Part shown: one piece after another, positions 45,464 through 55,298 of the stretch
Numbering within the stretch: position 1 is the first letter of the stretch
How the letters are laid out: the number at the start of each line of letters is the position of its first letter
Origin: Flammeovirgaceae bacterium
GTDB taxonomy: Bacteria > Bacteroidota > Bacteroidia > Cytophagales > Cyclobacteriaceae
Direction: 5' to 3'
NCBI GenBank assembly: GCA_027487845.1
Contig: JAIYCV010000045.1
Span: 1-61,120 of the forward strand
DNA: 61,120 nucleotides
Program-made: the position numbers and the translations under genes
The notes under the pieces: generated by a model
What the model was told of the DNA's origin: nothing
Database searches by the model: none
Seen by the model: the letters and a program-made list of their open reading frames with translations, nothing else

Positions 45464-47011
45464 ATGCAACTATATAGAAAAACGATTTCACTAGCTACTG
45501 TCGCAATCCTTTCCATTATGGCAGGTTGCGATAAAGAAGTCTCTTCCACAGAAATACTTACTCCGCTAAAGCCAACTAGCATTGATGCCAACGCAGGTAA
45601 TTGGAAAATGATCTTCATGACAAGCCCCTCACAAATAGCATTGGCAGCACCAGCAGATCCTTCTACCGATGCATACAAAACAGAACTGGCGGCTATTAAA
45701 ACCGCTCAAAGTAATCTAACAAGTGCACAACGAGCAGTGATTGACTATTGGAGCGTTGGCGGGGTATCGCGTTGGAACCAACTTTTTAGAGAGTTGGTGG
45801 CCAAGTATAATCTTCCACCCGCGCCACAACCCGATGGATCCTATGTTTTTCCCAGTGCTGAGAACCCATTTGCTGATCCTCAATTTCCATTCTCTAATCC
45901 TCCTTATGCCGCTCGTGCTTACAGCTACTTGAGCGTAGCACAGGCAGACGCTATGAAAGCCGCATGGTATTACAAATATTTATACAAGCGAGCTGCTCCT
46001 TATACCATCGATGCAGGGGTTCAAGCCTTAGTGCCAAAAACAGATTTGCCAGCTTATCCATCGGAGGACTCTGTCCTGTCTGGAGTTACTGCTGAACTAT
46101 TGAAAGCATTGTTTCCTGCTGCCCTTGAATTTATCACACTAAAGGCGGGTGACCAGCGGAATGCTGCCCTATGGTCTGGTAAAGCTTCTTCCACTGATAT
46201 TTCTGCCGGACTTGCTATGGGCAAATCTATTGCTGCCTTGTTTACTGCTCGGGCTGCTGGCGATGGTATGGCGGCTGCTGTTGGCAATAAAGCACAGTGG
46301 CAAGCTTTTGCAGATAACACAACGGCCAAAGGCCAAATTCCCTGGATAAGCCTTGAGTCCCCTGTCCGTCCTCCTATGCTTCCCTTCTTTGGAAACGTAA
46401 AGGCGTGGATGATGACGCCAGCAAACATCGTTTCGGAAAGACCCACAGCGCCACCGTCAACATCCTCAGCGGAGATGCAAAATGAATTAGCTGAAGTGAA
46501 ATCGTTCGCTACCAATGCTACAAGAGAGCAAATTGCGATTGTTCATAAATGGGCAGATGGAGCTGGCACCTATACACCGCCCGGTCATTGGAACGATATT
46601 GCCGAAGAATATATTCGCGATGCAAACTTTAGTGAGGTGCGAGCCGCCCGGGCATTTGCGTTATTAAATATGTCTCTACACGATGCTGCCGTGGGCTGTT
46701 GGGAAACAAAGTATTTTTATTTTAATCCACGCCCAAGTCAACTGGACCCGTCTATAAAAACAAGCACAGGCATCCCGAATTTCCCAGCATATACCTCGGG
46801 CCACTCCACGTTTTCAGCGGCTGCCGCCACGGTGCTCTCTTATTTATTTCCTGCTGGTGCAGCTGACTTTGATGCACAAGCAAAAGAAGCTTCTTTGTCT
46901 CGATTGTATGGCGCAATCCACTACAGAGTGGATACTGAAATGGGCTTACAACACGGTAAAAAAATAGCGAATTACACAGTTAGCTTCGCAAACCAAGATG
47001 GTGCTAACTAG
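45464..47011 (+). CDS. Vanadium haloperoxidase-like (PAP2 superfamily) lipoprotein
   Basis: 515 residues. Lipoprotein signal with IMAGCDKE, so probably anchored on the periplasmic face or outer membrane. The C-terminal half has the PAP2/vanadate pocket: FYFNPRPSQ with Arg near 430, YTSGHSTFSAAAATVL with His447, and IHYRVDTEMGLQHGKK with Arg488 and His497. These are the vanadate or phosphate ligands of vanadium-dependent haloperoxidases and acid phosphatases. Long helical forms of this size are typical of bacterial haloperoxidase-like proteins whose true reaction is often unknown. A terminator follows. Confidence 0.85.
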   Translation: MQLYRKTISLATVAILSIMAGCDKEVSSTEILTPLKPTSIDANAGNWKMIFMTSPSQIALAAPADPSTDAYKTELAAIKTAQSNLTSAQRAVIDYWSVGGVSRWNQLFRELVAKYNLPPAPQPDGSYVFPSAENPFADPQFPFSNPPYAARAYSYLSVAQADAMKAAWYYKYLYKRAAPYTIDAGVQALVPKTDLPAYPSEDSVLSGVTAELLKALFPAALEFITLKAGDQRNAALWSGKASSTDISAGLAMGKSIAALFTARAAGDGMAAAVGNKAQWQAFADNTTAKGQIPWISLESPVRPPMLPFFGNVKAWMMTPANIVSERPTAPPSTSSAEMQNELAEVKSFATNATREQIAIVHKWADGAGTYTPPGHWNDIAEEYIRDANFSEVRAARAFALLNMSLHDAAVGCWETKYFYFNPRPSQLDPSIKTSTGIPNFPAYTSGHSTFSAAAATVLSYLFPAGAADFDAQAKEASLSRLYGAIHYRVDTEMGLQHGKKIANYTVSFANQDGAN

Positions 47012-47053
47012 TTTATCTAAGAATTGATTGTTTGATTTGGTTAATTGTTGAGG

Positions 47054-47089
47054 AACCCGGAGACTTCATACACCTCCGGGTTTATTTTT
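47054..47089 (+). terminator. Terminator after the haloperoxidase-like gene
   Basis: AACCCGGAG and CTCCGGGTT form a perfect 9-bp stem with an 11-nt loop, followed by TATTTTT. Confidence 0.85.
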
Positions 47090-47185
47090 CCTAACCAATC
47101 TAAATTGGGGTCTATAAAACTTCTGTTACGCCATAGGTTTTTGGTTTGCTCTTGTTAGATTTAACCAATAATTTGATTCCCTACT

Positions 47186-47791
47186 ATGCGAGTTTTTATT
47201 ACTTTCTGCATTTTGTCAGCTTGTTTGGTAGGTATAATTTCAATTTTCTGGCATCAAGAGATTAAGTATACACTTCCTACTCCTACACCTCAACATCTTA
47301 AATCGGTGCCGATTCTTTCGAGAGTGGAATTAAAGGAGATTGATCAGAAAGGGCCCTTATTCATCCATTTTTATAACCCGGACTGTCCATGTTCTAGGTT
47401 TAATGCTAGTCATGTAACTCAACTTATTCGCCATCATGGCGATAGTATTCAATTTATAATTGTCGTTCCTTCATTGCAAGATCTGGCAGTGGCGAAGCGA
47501 AAATTTGGTGAGTCATTAACATATGCGATTGATCCTCAAAACAAAATTGCTGTTACGTGTGGTGTTTACTCTACACCACAAGCTGTAATAATTACAAAAG
47601 ATAAATCACTTTATTTTAGAGGGAATTATAATAGATCGCGATATTGTACCAGTCAGGCATCTAACTATGCTGAACTTGCTTTAGTGAGTTTCCTAAACAG
47701 ACAGCCTTCGCCCGCATTTGGGCTTGAAGCCAGTTTAGCATATGGTTGCGAACTAGCCGATCAAGCGAATACTCTATCCGAAATATTTTAG
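47186..47791 (+). CDS. Thioredoxin-fold membrane-anchored protein (DUF6436-like)
   Basis: 201 residues. One N-terminal membrane segment (about 3-22) and a periplasmic thioredoxin fold: FIHFYNPDCPCSRFN near 62-76 with a CPC motif in place of CxxC, and the cis-Pro loop STPQAVIITKDKSLYFRG near 128-145. The CxC active site and the TPQ cis-Pro suggest a redox or thiol-transfer role, perhaps as a reductase. It ends 3 nt before the GAF gene, so the two form an operon that may continue to 55167. Confidence 0.65.
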   Translation: MRVFITFCILSACLVGIISIFWHQEIKYTLPTPTPQHLKSVPILSRVELKEIDQKGPLFIHFYNPDCPCSRFNASHVTQLIRHHGDSIQFIIVVPSLQDLAVAKRKFGESLTYAIDPQNKIAVTCGVYSTPQAVIITKDKSLYFRGNYNRSRYCTSQASNYAELALVSFLNRQPSPAFGLEASLAYGCELADQANTLSEIF

Positions 47792-47794
47792 CAC

Positions 47795-49213
47795 ATGGAA
47801 AAAATGGCTCACGTAACCAGAGAACAGAAAGGTGAAATTTTTAAGGAAATAAACTTAAGATCGGATCAACTTTCAACCTACGTACTTATTGTGTATGGGT
47901 TGACAGGTATAGTGCTTTCGTTCGTTTACGATACTCAATTGGTAGCTTTCGGGGTAGGCGGGCTGAGCATCTTAGCTTATTTTGCAACAAAATTTGCATT
48001 ACCCAAACGCACCGTACATCACTACGTTTTTAGCACAGTCTTAGCAATCTTTACCGCACAATTCATCTATCAAATGCATGGTATGTTTGAAATGCATTTT
48101 TTTGTTTTTGTCGGGGCAACTCTTTTAATAAACTTTCAAAACTGGCGGCTCCAATTGCCGCTCATTTTACTCGTAGTGGTTCATCACGCAGCCTTCGCTT
48201 ACCTTCAATACGCAGGTAACAAGGAAATTTATTTTACTCAGCTAGCCTATATGGACCTCTTCACTTTTATGATTCATGGAGGCTTGGCCGCTGTAATTGT
48301 TGCCATCTGCGGGTGGTGGAGCTATGAAATGGAAAAACGAACGCTGTCAGATACTGAGAAGAGCATCGTACTTCAAAGTCAGATGGAAAGTGTAAAACAA
48401 AATATTTTGTTTGCCGAAGAAATAAGCCGTGGCAAATTGGATTTTGATAGCGGCAGCAAAAGTAAAGAGGATGAATTGGGAAATGCCCTTCTGGCAATGC
48501 AAAAAAGCTTGGTGATTTCAACTAAGCGGGAACAAGAAGAGAAGTATATTACGGTTGGTATTAACTCCATTAGCGAAATACTGCGCAAGCATTCCAATGA
48601 CATCGATGCACTTTCTAATAATTTGATTAAGGGTATTGTAAAGTACATGGGCCTTAATCAAGGAGGATTATTTTTAGTGGAAGGAGAGGAAGACAAGTAT
48701 TTAAAGTTAGTAGCCTGTTATGCTTTTGAGAGAAAGAAATTTCTACAAAAAAGAATTGCGTTGGACGAAGGGCTTGTGGGCCAGTGCTTTCTTGAAAAAG
48801 ATATTATTTATATGAGAGACGTTCCCCCGGAATACGTCCGTATTACATCAGGTTTGGGAGATGCGCCACCTTCAAATATTCTTTTGGTGCCGGTCAAAAC
48901 TCAAGATCAGATCATTGGCGTACTTGAACTTGCTTCCCTGTATGAAATAGATCAGAACAAAATCGCTTTTGTAACAAAGGCTTGTGAAGGCATCGCGTCA
49001 GCCGTTTTATCTACGCAAGTTACACAGCGCGTTCAATTTTTATTGAGCGATGCGCAACAGCAGGCAGAGGAAATGCGCTCACAAGAAGAAGAGATGCGTC
49101 AAAATATGGAAGAACTTTCGGCTACCCAAGAAGAAATGCAAAGGAAAGAACAAGAGTATATTGCAAGAATCGAAAAGCTAGAGGCGGCTTTAAATTCTAA
49201 CGCGACCTCGTAA
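47795..49213 (+). CDS. Membrane GAF-domain sensor without output domain
   Basis: 472 residues. About six membrane helices at 25-190, a linker helix at about 195-245, a GAF domain at about 250-405 (LNQGGLFLVEGEEDKYLKLVACYA is split by the loop; DEGLVGQCFLEKDIIYM; IIGVLELASL) and a C-terminal coiled coil (EEMRQNMEELSATQEEMQRKE). No histidine kinase, GGDEF or methyl-accepting region follows, although this same coil precedes kinases in many Bacteroidota proteins. It probably signals by protein contact, perhaps to the genes that follow. Confidence 0.75.
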   Translation: MEKMAHVTREQKGEIFKEINLRSDQLSTYVLIVYGLTGIVLSFVYDTQLVAFGVGGLSILAYFATKFALPKRTVHHYVFSTVLAIFTAQFIYQMHGMFEMHFFVFVGATLLINFQNWRLQLPLILLVVVHHAAFAYLQYAGNKEIYFTQLAYMDLFTFMIHGGLAAVIVAICGWWSYEMEKRTLSDTEKSIVLQSQMESVKQNILFAEEISRGKLDFDSGSKSKEDELGNALLAMQKSLVISTKREQEEKYITVGINSISEILRKHSNDIDALSNNLIKGIVKYMGLNQGGLFLVEGEEDKYLKLVACYAFERKKFLQKRIALDEGLVGQCFLEKDIIYMRDVPPEYVRITSGLGDAPPSNILLVPVKTQDQIIGVLELASLYEIDQNKIAFVTKACEGIASAVLSTQVTQRVQFLLSDAQQQAEEMRSQEEEMRQNMEELSATQEEMQRKEQEYIARIEKLEAALNSNATS

Positions 49214-49259
49214 GTAAATTTTGCTTCTAGTTTATGTGAAAAAATGTAATTTAGGCTTC

Positions 49260-51563
49260 ATGAATTTAATCAAAATTAAGAAGACTTTATTGATTTCGTT
49301 ATCAGTAGTTGCCTTAGCAAGCTGTTCTAGGCAACCAGCCAATAACGAGCAACTTCCGAAAGAGGTAAGTTATAACTTTCACATCCGTCCAATCTTATCC
49401 GATCGTTGCTTTAAGTGCCACGGCCCAGATGCAAATCAACGCAAAGCCGATCTTCGGTTAGATGAAGAAGCTGCCGCCTTCGCTGGCCTAAAAAAGAACC
49501 CTGGCGCACATGTGCTGGTTGCTGGAAAACCTGATCAATCGGAATTGTTTCTAAGAATCGCCACTACCGACACGGCCGAGGTAATGCCACCGCCTTCCTC
49601 CAACCTGTCGTTGACTGCTTTTGAAATTAAGCTTATAAAAAAATGGATTGAACAAGGTGCCAAATACCAGAAACATTGGGCATTAATTCCGCCTCAACAA
49701 GTTACTGTTCCAAATTCAGTTAGTGATTGGCCTAAAAATGAAATCGATCATTTCATTATGGCGAAGTTGAATGAAAAGGGTTTAGAGCCGAGTGAGGAAG
49801 CCGAAAAAGAGCGATTGTTAAAGCGCGTGTCGCTTGATTTAACGGGGCTTCCCCCTTCCATTCAACAACAAGAGGAATTTCTGGCAGATCAATCTAGTGC
49901 AGCTTATGAAAAAGTGGTTGATCAACTATTGTCCAGCAAACATTATGGTGAGAAGATGGCCGTTCAGTGGCTAGATTTAGCCCGATATGCAGACACGCAC
50001 GGTTATCAAGATGACGGACTCAGAACCATGTGGCCTTGGCGGGATTGGGTGATACATGCCTTCAATTCAAATTATTCCTACGATAAGTTTTTGACGTGGC
50101 AGTTGGCGGGGGATATGCTTCCGAACCCAACCAAAGAGATGCTGTTGGCAACGGGTTTTAACCGCAACCATAAGATAACACAAGAGGGGGGAGTGATCGA
50201 TGAGGAATATCGCATTGAGTATGTGACCGATAGAACCAATACGTTTGGGAAGGCATTTTTGGCGTTGACATTTGAATGCGCGCACTGTCACGATCATAAA
50301 TACGATCCCATTTCACAGAAAGACTATTATCGAACATTTGCATTCTTTAATCAAGTAGCAGAAAAAGGATACCAAGGTGATATTTATTCCGGAACTGCGG
50401 CTGATCCGCCACGAATGAAAATTACCTCTGAAGACGTGGATAAAATATTGAAGTTTATCAATAAAAAAGACACCACCCCCGTGAAAGTGATGGTGATGAA
50501 AGATAGTTCATTGTATCGACCAACTCATGTTTTGGTGCGGGGGGCTTACGATGCCAAAGGAGAAGTGGTAGGTTTTGGCACGCCAAGCGCCATTCTTAAT
50601 TTCGATACAACTCGCTTTGCAAAAAATCGACTTGGTTTGGCGCAATGGTTATTAGACGATAAGAATCCGTTAACAGCTCGGGTGTTTGTCAATAGAATTT
50701 GGCAAGAGTTTTTTGGACGAGGGTTGGTGAAGACATCCGGAGATTTTGGCATGCAAGGTGAACTACCCACTCATCCAGAGTTACTCGATTGGCTGGCTAC
50801 GGATTTTACCAAGAACGGATGGGACGTTAAGCGGTTGGTAAAACAACTGGTTATGTCCGCTACCTATCGCCAGTCATCTGCCACCACCAAAGGGAAACAG
50901 GCAGTCGATCCAGAGAACATCTATTTGTCTCATATGACCAGGGCCAGGCTGGGGGCTGAGTTTACCCGCGATTTTGTGTTAGCCACCAGCGGTCTGCTAA
51001 ATGAAGAAATAGGTGGGCCAAGTGTGAAACCTTATCAACCAAAAGGCTTGTGGGAGATAGCCACCTCAGGTCGTGGCCTTACAAAATACATTCAAGACCA
51101 TGGCGATAAACTGTATCGTAGGGGTATGTATACCTTTATAAAACGCACTGTGCCACCACCGGCTATGCTTGTTTTTGATGGCAGTAATAGAGATCAATGT
51201 GAGGTAAAGCGCAACCGAACTAACACCCCGCTGCAAGCATTGGTGATGATGAACGATCCAGCGGTGTTAGAAGCTTCACGCGTATTGGCCGAGAAGATCA
51301 TGGTAAGTAATAACTCGATGGACGAAAATATAACAGTTGCTTTTCGCACGCTCGTTTGCCGAACGCCCAAATCAGAAGAGATAAAAATTTTTAAAACGTT
51401 TTTTGACTCAGAAAAGAAACTTACCACCACCGAAAAGAAGGATCAGCTTATTAAACTGGGCGAGTTTAAACATGCAGAAATAAAGGATAAAGAATCGCTT
51501 GCCGCATTTATTAAAGTGATCATGACAATGTATAATATGGAAGAGACGATCACTAAATCATAA
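49260..51563 (+). CDS. PSD1 protein: cytochrome c / DUF1549 / DUF1553
   Basis: 767 residues. Lipoprotein signal with ALASCSRQ, then a planctomycete-type cytochrome c domain with heme motif CFKCH at 50-54 (CHGPDANQRKADLRLD), DUF1549 at about 165-370 (WLDLARYADTHGYQDD, FNRNHKITQEGG, CAHCHDHKYDP) and DUF1553 at about 470-735 (NRIWQEFFGRGLVKTSGDFG, NRTNTPLQALVMMNDP). The ATG at 49260 is chosen over a TTG 39 nt upstream, as it starts at the lipoprotein signal. The second motif CAHCH could bind another heme. The family is exported and of unknown reaction. DUF1501 follows after 5 nt. Confidence 0.88.
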   Translation: MNLIKIKKTLLISLSVVALASCSRQPANNEQLPKEVSYNFHIRPILSDRCFKCHGPDANQRKADLRLDEEAAAFAGLKKNPGAHVLVAGKPDQSELFLRIATTDTAEVMPPPSSNLSLTAFEIKLIKKWIEQGAKYQKHWALIPPQQVTVPNSVSDWPKNEIDHFIMAKLNEKGLEPSEEAEKERLLKRVSLDLTGLPPSIQQQEEFLADQSSAAYEKVVDQLLSSKHYGEKMAVQWLDLARYADTHGYQDDGLRTMWPWRDWVIHAFNSNYSYDKFLTWQLAGDMLPNPTKEMLLATGFNRNHKITQEGGVIDEEYRIEYVTDRTNTFGKAFLALTFECAHCHDHKYDPISQKDYYRTFAFFNQVAEKGYQGDIYSGTAADPPRMKITSEDVDKILKFINKKDTTPVKVMVMKDSSLYRPTHVLVRGAYDAKGEVVGFGTPSAILNFDTTRFAKNRLGLAQWLLDDKNPLTARVFVNRIWQEFFGRGLVKTSGDFGMQGELPTHPELLDWLATDFTKNGWDVKRLVKQLVMSATYRQSSATTKGKQAVDPENIYLSHMTRARLGAEFTRDFVLATSGLLNEEIGGPSVKPYQPKGLWEIATSGRGLTKYIQDHGDKLYRRGMYTFIKRTVPPPAMLVFDGSNRDQCEVKRNRTNTPLQALVMMNDPAVLEASRVLAEKIMVSNNSMDENITVAFRTLVCRTPKSEEIKIFKTFFDSEKKLTTTEKKDQLIKLGEFKHAEIKDKESLAAFIKVIMTMYNMEETITKS

Positions 51564-51568
51564 CAACC

Positions 51569-53017
51569 ATGGCAAACGAATTTTTTGAACGGCATCTCAA
51601 TATAAACAGAAGACACTTCCTAGGGAAGCTAGGGTTAGGCTTTGGCAGTGCTGCATTGGGCTCCTTATTGATTCCTGATTTGTTTTCAGGTAAAGAAGAA
51701 GATATTGCTTCCTTGGGCATCCCTCACTTTGCGCCAAAAGCCAAACGAATCATTTACCTATTTCAAAATGGAGCACCGTCTCAACTTGAAAGTTTTGACT
51801 ATAAGCCGACCTTGATAAAAATGGCGGGCCAAGACCTTCCGGCATCCATCCGTAATGGGCAACGATTAACAGGAATGACTTCTGGTCAGGCTAAATTCCC
51901 GTTGGTAGGCTCCCACTTTTCATTCCAGCAGTATGGTAAAAGTGGGGCATGGGTCAGTGAAATTTTCCCTAACATCGCCAAGATTGCCGATGAACTTTGC
52001 TTCATAAAATCGATGCACACAGAAGCTATCAACCACGATCCTGCCCTTACGTTTATGCAGACAGGTGCACAGCAGGGCAATCGCCCTAGCATGGGCGCGT
52101 GGTTGAGTTATGGTTTAGGGAGTGACAATAAGAATCTGCCAGCTTTTTGTGTGTTGCTTTCTAGAGGAAAAGGAAACGGACAAGGCGTTTATTCCAAATT
52201 GTGGACAAATGGATTTTTGGATAGCATCCATCAAGGTGTTCAATTTAGTAGCAGTGAAGAACCTGTGCTGTATCTCAACAACCCTTCTGGGATAGACAAA
52301 GACGATAGGAGGAGAATACTGGACAATCTCTCGCAGTTGAACAGTATGGCCTATGAAGAGTTTGGTGACCCTGAGATACAAACGAAAATTCAGCAGTATG
52401 AATTAGCCTATAGAATGCAATCGTCTGTGCCCGAATTGACTGACCTTACAAAAGAGCCGGATAGCATTGTTAAACTATATGGAGCCGAGTGTTTGGTCCC
52501 TGGTACCTATGCCGCTAACTGTTTACTGGCACGAAAGCTTTCCGAATCGGGCGTTCGCTTTGTGCAATTGTACCATCAAGGGTGGGATCAACATGGGAAT
52601 ATGGTGGGAGAGATGCCGATGCAAGCAAAGGACGTAGATCGCGCCTCAGCTGCGCTAGTTTTGGATTTGAAGCAAAGAGGACTGCTGGATGAGACGCTAG
52701 TAATTTGGGGTGGCGAATTTGGCAGAACCAATTATTGTCAAGGCGATTTGTCAAAAGATAATTATGGCCGCGATCATCATCCGCGTGCTTACACCATTTG
52801 GATGGCGGGGGGAGGAGTGAAGCCGGGAACAGTATATGGAGAAACAGACGAATTTGGCTATAACATCATAAAAGATCCTGTTCATGTCAATGACTTTCAC
52901 GCCACTGTGTTACACCTGATGGGCTTGAACCATGAAAAGTTGCAGTATAAACACTTGGGTAGAAGATATCGCCTAACGGATATTGCTGGAAAAGTTATTC
53001 CTGGGATCTTAGCGTAA
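51569..53017 (+). CDS. DUF1501 protein with Tat-like signal
   Basis: 482 residues. The N terminus NRRHFLGKLGLGFGSAALGS is a twin-arginine type signal, so export is likely after folding with a metal. Family motifs are IYLFQNGAPSQLESFDYKP, FIKSMHTEAINHDPA, GWDQHGNM, WGGEFGRTNY, GRDHHPRAYTIWMAGGGVKPG (read in two halves) and HVNDFHATVLHLMGL. DUF1501 is distantly related to the alkaline phosphatase/sulfatase fold, so metal-dependent hydrolysis of an ester is plausible. It is the middle gene of the PSD1 trio with 5-nt spacing on each side. Confidence 0.87.
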   Translation: MANEFFERHLNINRRHFLGKLGLGFGSAALGSLLIPDLFSGKEEDIASLGIPHFAPKAKRIIYLFQNGAPSQLESFDYKPTLIKMAGQDLPASIRNGQRLTGMTSGQAKFPLVGSHFSFQQYGKSGAWVSEIFPNIAKIADELCFIKSMHTEAINHDPALTFMQTGAQQGNRPSMGAWLSYGLGSDNKNLPAFCVLLSRGKGNGQGVYSKLWTNGFLDSIHQGVQFSSSEEPVLYLNNPSGIDKDDRRRILDNLSQLNSMAYEEFGDPEIQTKIQQYELAYRMQSSVPELTDLTKEPDSIVKLYGAECLVPGTYAANCLLARKLSESGVRFVQLYHQGWDQHGNMVGEMPMQAKDVDRASAALVLDLKQRGLLDETLVIWGGEFGRTNYCQGDLSKDNYGRDHHPRAYTIWMAGGGVKPGTVYGETDEFGYNIIKDPVHVNDFHATVLHLMGLNHEKLQYKHLGRRYRLTDIAGKVIPGILA

Positions 53018-53022
53018 ACAAA

Positions 53023-55167
53023 ATGCAATTATTTCAGAGAGTAATTAAAAGTGCTGTTTTCGGTTTCAACATACTTCTTATATTCTTGATTGTCTTTCAA
53101 GATAGAATCGTGTTTCCATCGTGGTTGCAGTCTTTTGGGCGCTTGCATCCGTTGCTGCTTCATCTGCCTATTGGCACACTGGTAATTGCGTTGTTGGTAT
53201 TACTTTTTAGAAATGAATTTAAGGGCGAGGCGTTTACACGGATAAATATGCTAGTCTTGTCTTTTGCAGCAATTACTTCCGTGCTATCGGCCATCATGGG
53301 ATTTGCGCTCTCCAAAGAAGGGGGCTATGATGAGTCTGTGTTAAGGTATCATTTAATTTCAGGAACGGCCGTAAGTTTATTGACGTGGCTCCTGTTGATT
53401 ATTGACAGTCAAAACCAGAAATTGTACAGGCCGCTGCTACTCGTTTCTTTTGTGGCGCTGATTGCGGCCGGGCATTTCGGAGCCACGATTACCCATGGTG
53501 AGAACTTTGTACTTGCGCCTATGATGGGCAAAGGTGAGGAGCAAATTGTCATCACCGACAGCACGTCTTTGTACCATGCCGCAATAGAGCCTGTTTTCAG
53601 GGAAAAATGTTTTAGCTGTCATAACGAGCAGAAGAAAAAAGGAAACCTGCTAATGACCAGTGTTGCAGCCATAAATAAGGGTGGAAAGCATGGGGTGATT
53701 TGGAAAGCGGGCGACCCCAAATCGAGTTCTATCATAGAACGGATCAATCTTCCAGACGAAAATGATGAGCATATGCCGCCAGTTGGAAAAACACCGTTGA
53801 CGGATAAAGAAAAGAAATTATTGTATCGGTGGATATTAGCGGGTGCCGATACCAAGAAGGCATGGACCCGCTTTGATGCGAAAGACACGTTAACGCTATT
53901 GGCGAATGAATTTATTCAAAATGGAAGGAACATAGATGAACCTGCCTATTCTTTCCCCTTCGCATCAAAAGATAAAATTAAAGAGCTCAACTCTCCCTAT
54001 CGAACCGTTACACAGGCATCAATTGAAAGCCCCGCATTGGCAGCAGAGTTTTTTGTTAGTCAAGCTTTTAAAATAAATAGCCTAGAGGAATTAAAGAGTG
54101 TGCGAGAGCAGCTTGTTAGCCTCACCCTAGCAGGTATGCCAGTGGGCGACACTGAAGGAAAGATGATTAGCGAATTTACTAACCTCGAAAAGTTAGATCT
54201 AAATAAAACAAAGATCACCGGGGCAATTTTAAATTCATTGACGGGGTTAAAGAAATTGAAGTCACTCGCATTGGTTGGAACTGAAGTTGATTTTAAATCA
54301 TTGTCCCAAATCGCAACCCTTCCCGATTTAAAAGAAGTATTTATTTGGAATGCCAAAATAGATAAAGGGCAATTAGCTGAATTGGAATCAAAATTCCCTT
54401 CCATCCGTTGGAATGCCGGTTATCCAACAACTGAAACTTTAAAGCTGACTCCCCCACTTTTAGTCAACGACAGTTTGTTAATCAAGGAAGGCCAACGGAT
54501 TCAACTAAAACATAATTTGGCGGGTACTATTATTCGCTATACGTTGGATGGCACAACTCCCGATTCGGTAACGGGGCTTGTTTATAAAGAGCCAATTTCA
54601 ATAGATGGTTTTACTAAATTAAAAGCCATTGCTTGTCGCGATGAATGGTTGTCGAGTGCAGTCTCTGAATTTACTTTTTTTAAGAGTGGAAGGAAACCTA
54701 CTTCGGCAGAGTTGTCGACTAAGGCTGACGTGAAGTACAAAGGCGAAGGCATAAACACGCTGGTGGATAACAAGAAGAGCACTTTCGCTGATTTCAGAGA
54801 GCCTTACTGGCTTGGATTTAGAGAGCGGCCGATGGAGGCTTTGTTTTATTTTAAAGATGCAAAGCCGATAAAAAAAGTTACGTTAGGTTTTGCTAAAAGC
54901 TACTACTCATACGTAGTCGCTCCTGAGTCTGTGGAACTTTGGGGCGGAAATGATAAATCGGGACTGAAGCTGATCGAAAGAAAAGTAATCCCAACTCCCA
55001 CTCAAAAGGAAGCTGGATATTGTGAGGATGCAGTTGTTTTTCAACTTGGAGAAAAATCTTTTAACTATTACAAAGTAATTGCCCGGCCAGTTGCTAAGCT
55101 GCCTGAATTTATCTCAAAAAAGAAAGAGAGGGGGTGGGTATTTGTAGACGAAGTAATATTCAATTGA
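53023..55167 (+). CDS. DUF2231 membrane protein with cytochrome c, LRR and FN3-associated domains
   Basis: 714 residues. Four membrane helices at about 10-160 with the DUF2231 signature RLHPLLLHLPIG, then a planctomycete-type cytochrome c domain with CFSCH at 196-200, a short leucine-rich segment at about 380-465 (LEKLDLNKTKITGAIL, LKKLKSLALVGTEV), an FN3-associated chitobiase-type domain at about 485-560 (IRYTLDGTTPDSVTG) and a C-terminal discoidin-like domain to 714. It probably anchors the trio in the inner membrane and passes electrons from the exported PSD1 heme to the membrane. The domain mix implies contact with a carbohydrate or surface ligand. Confidence 0.85.
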   Translation: MQLFQRVIKSAVFGFNILLIFLIVFQDRIVFPSWLQSFGRLHPLLLHLPIGTLVIALLVLLFRNEFKGEAFTRINMLVLSFAAITSVLSAIMGFALSKEGGYDESVLRYHLISGTAVSLLTWLLLIIDSQNQKLYRPLLLVSFVALIAAGHFGATITHGENFVLAPMMGKGEEQIVITDSTSLYHAAIEPVFREKCFSCHNEQKKKGNLLMTSVAAINKGGKHGVIWKAGDPKSSSIIERINLPDENDEHMPPVGKTPLTDKEKKLLYRWILAGADTKKAWTRFDAKDTLTLLANEFIQNGRNIDEPAYSFPFASKDKIKELNSPYRTVTQASIESPALAAEFFVSQAFKINSLEELKSVREQLVSLTLAGMPVGDTEGKMISEFTNLEKLDLNKTKITGAILNSLTGLKKLKSLALVGTEVDFKSLSQIATLPDLKEVFIWNAKIDKGQLAELESKFPSIRWNAGYPTTETLKLTPPLLVNDSLLIKEGQRIQLKHNLAGTIIRYTLDGTTPDSVTGLVYKEPISIDGFTKLKAIACRDEWLSSAVSEFTFFKSGRKPTSAELSTKADVKYKGEGINTLVDNKKSTFADFREPYWLGFRERPMEALFYFKDAKPIKKVTLGFAKSYYSYVVAPESVELWGGNDKSGLKLIERKVIPTPTQKEAGYCEDAVVFQLGEKSFNYYKVIARPVAKLPEFISKKKERGWVFVDEVIFN

Positions 55168-55220
55168 TTTTACAATACCCAGATTCTGTTTGGTAGATAC
55201 CCAACTGAAACAAATTAGCA

Positions 55221-55239
55221 AATTGATCCAAAATCAATT
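55221..55239. promoter_or_regulatory. Inverted repeat AATTGAT/ATCAATT upstream of the ROK gene
   Basis: A perfect 7-bp inverted repeat with a 5-nt spacer, 60 nt before the ROK gene start at 55299. It is a possible operator for the GH65 gene group; there is no further support. Confidence 0.35.
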
Positions 55240-55298
55240 GCCAACAGAGTACATAAACTCTATATTGTGACCAATAACTATTAATCTTTAACGAGTAT

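Noticed and set aside
46054..46515. 153-residue minus-strand frame across the haloperoxidase-like gene
   Set aside because: Ala/Ser-rich shadow of a confident gene, no motif.
47795..49213. Reading the GAF protein as a histidine kinase
   Set aside because: The protein ends after the coiled coil; no H-box, N-box or G-box is present.
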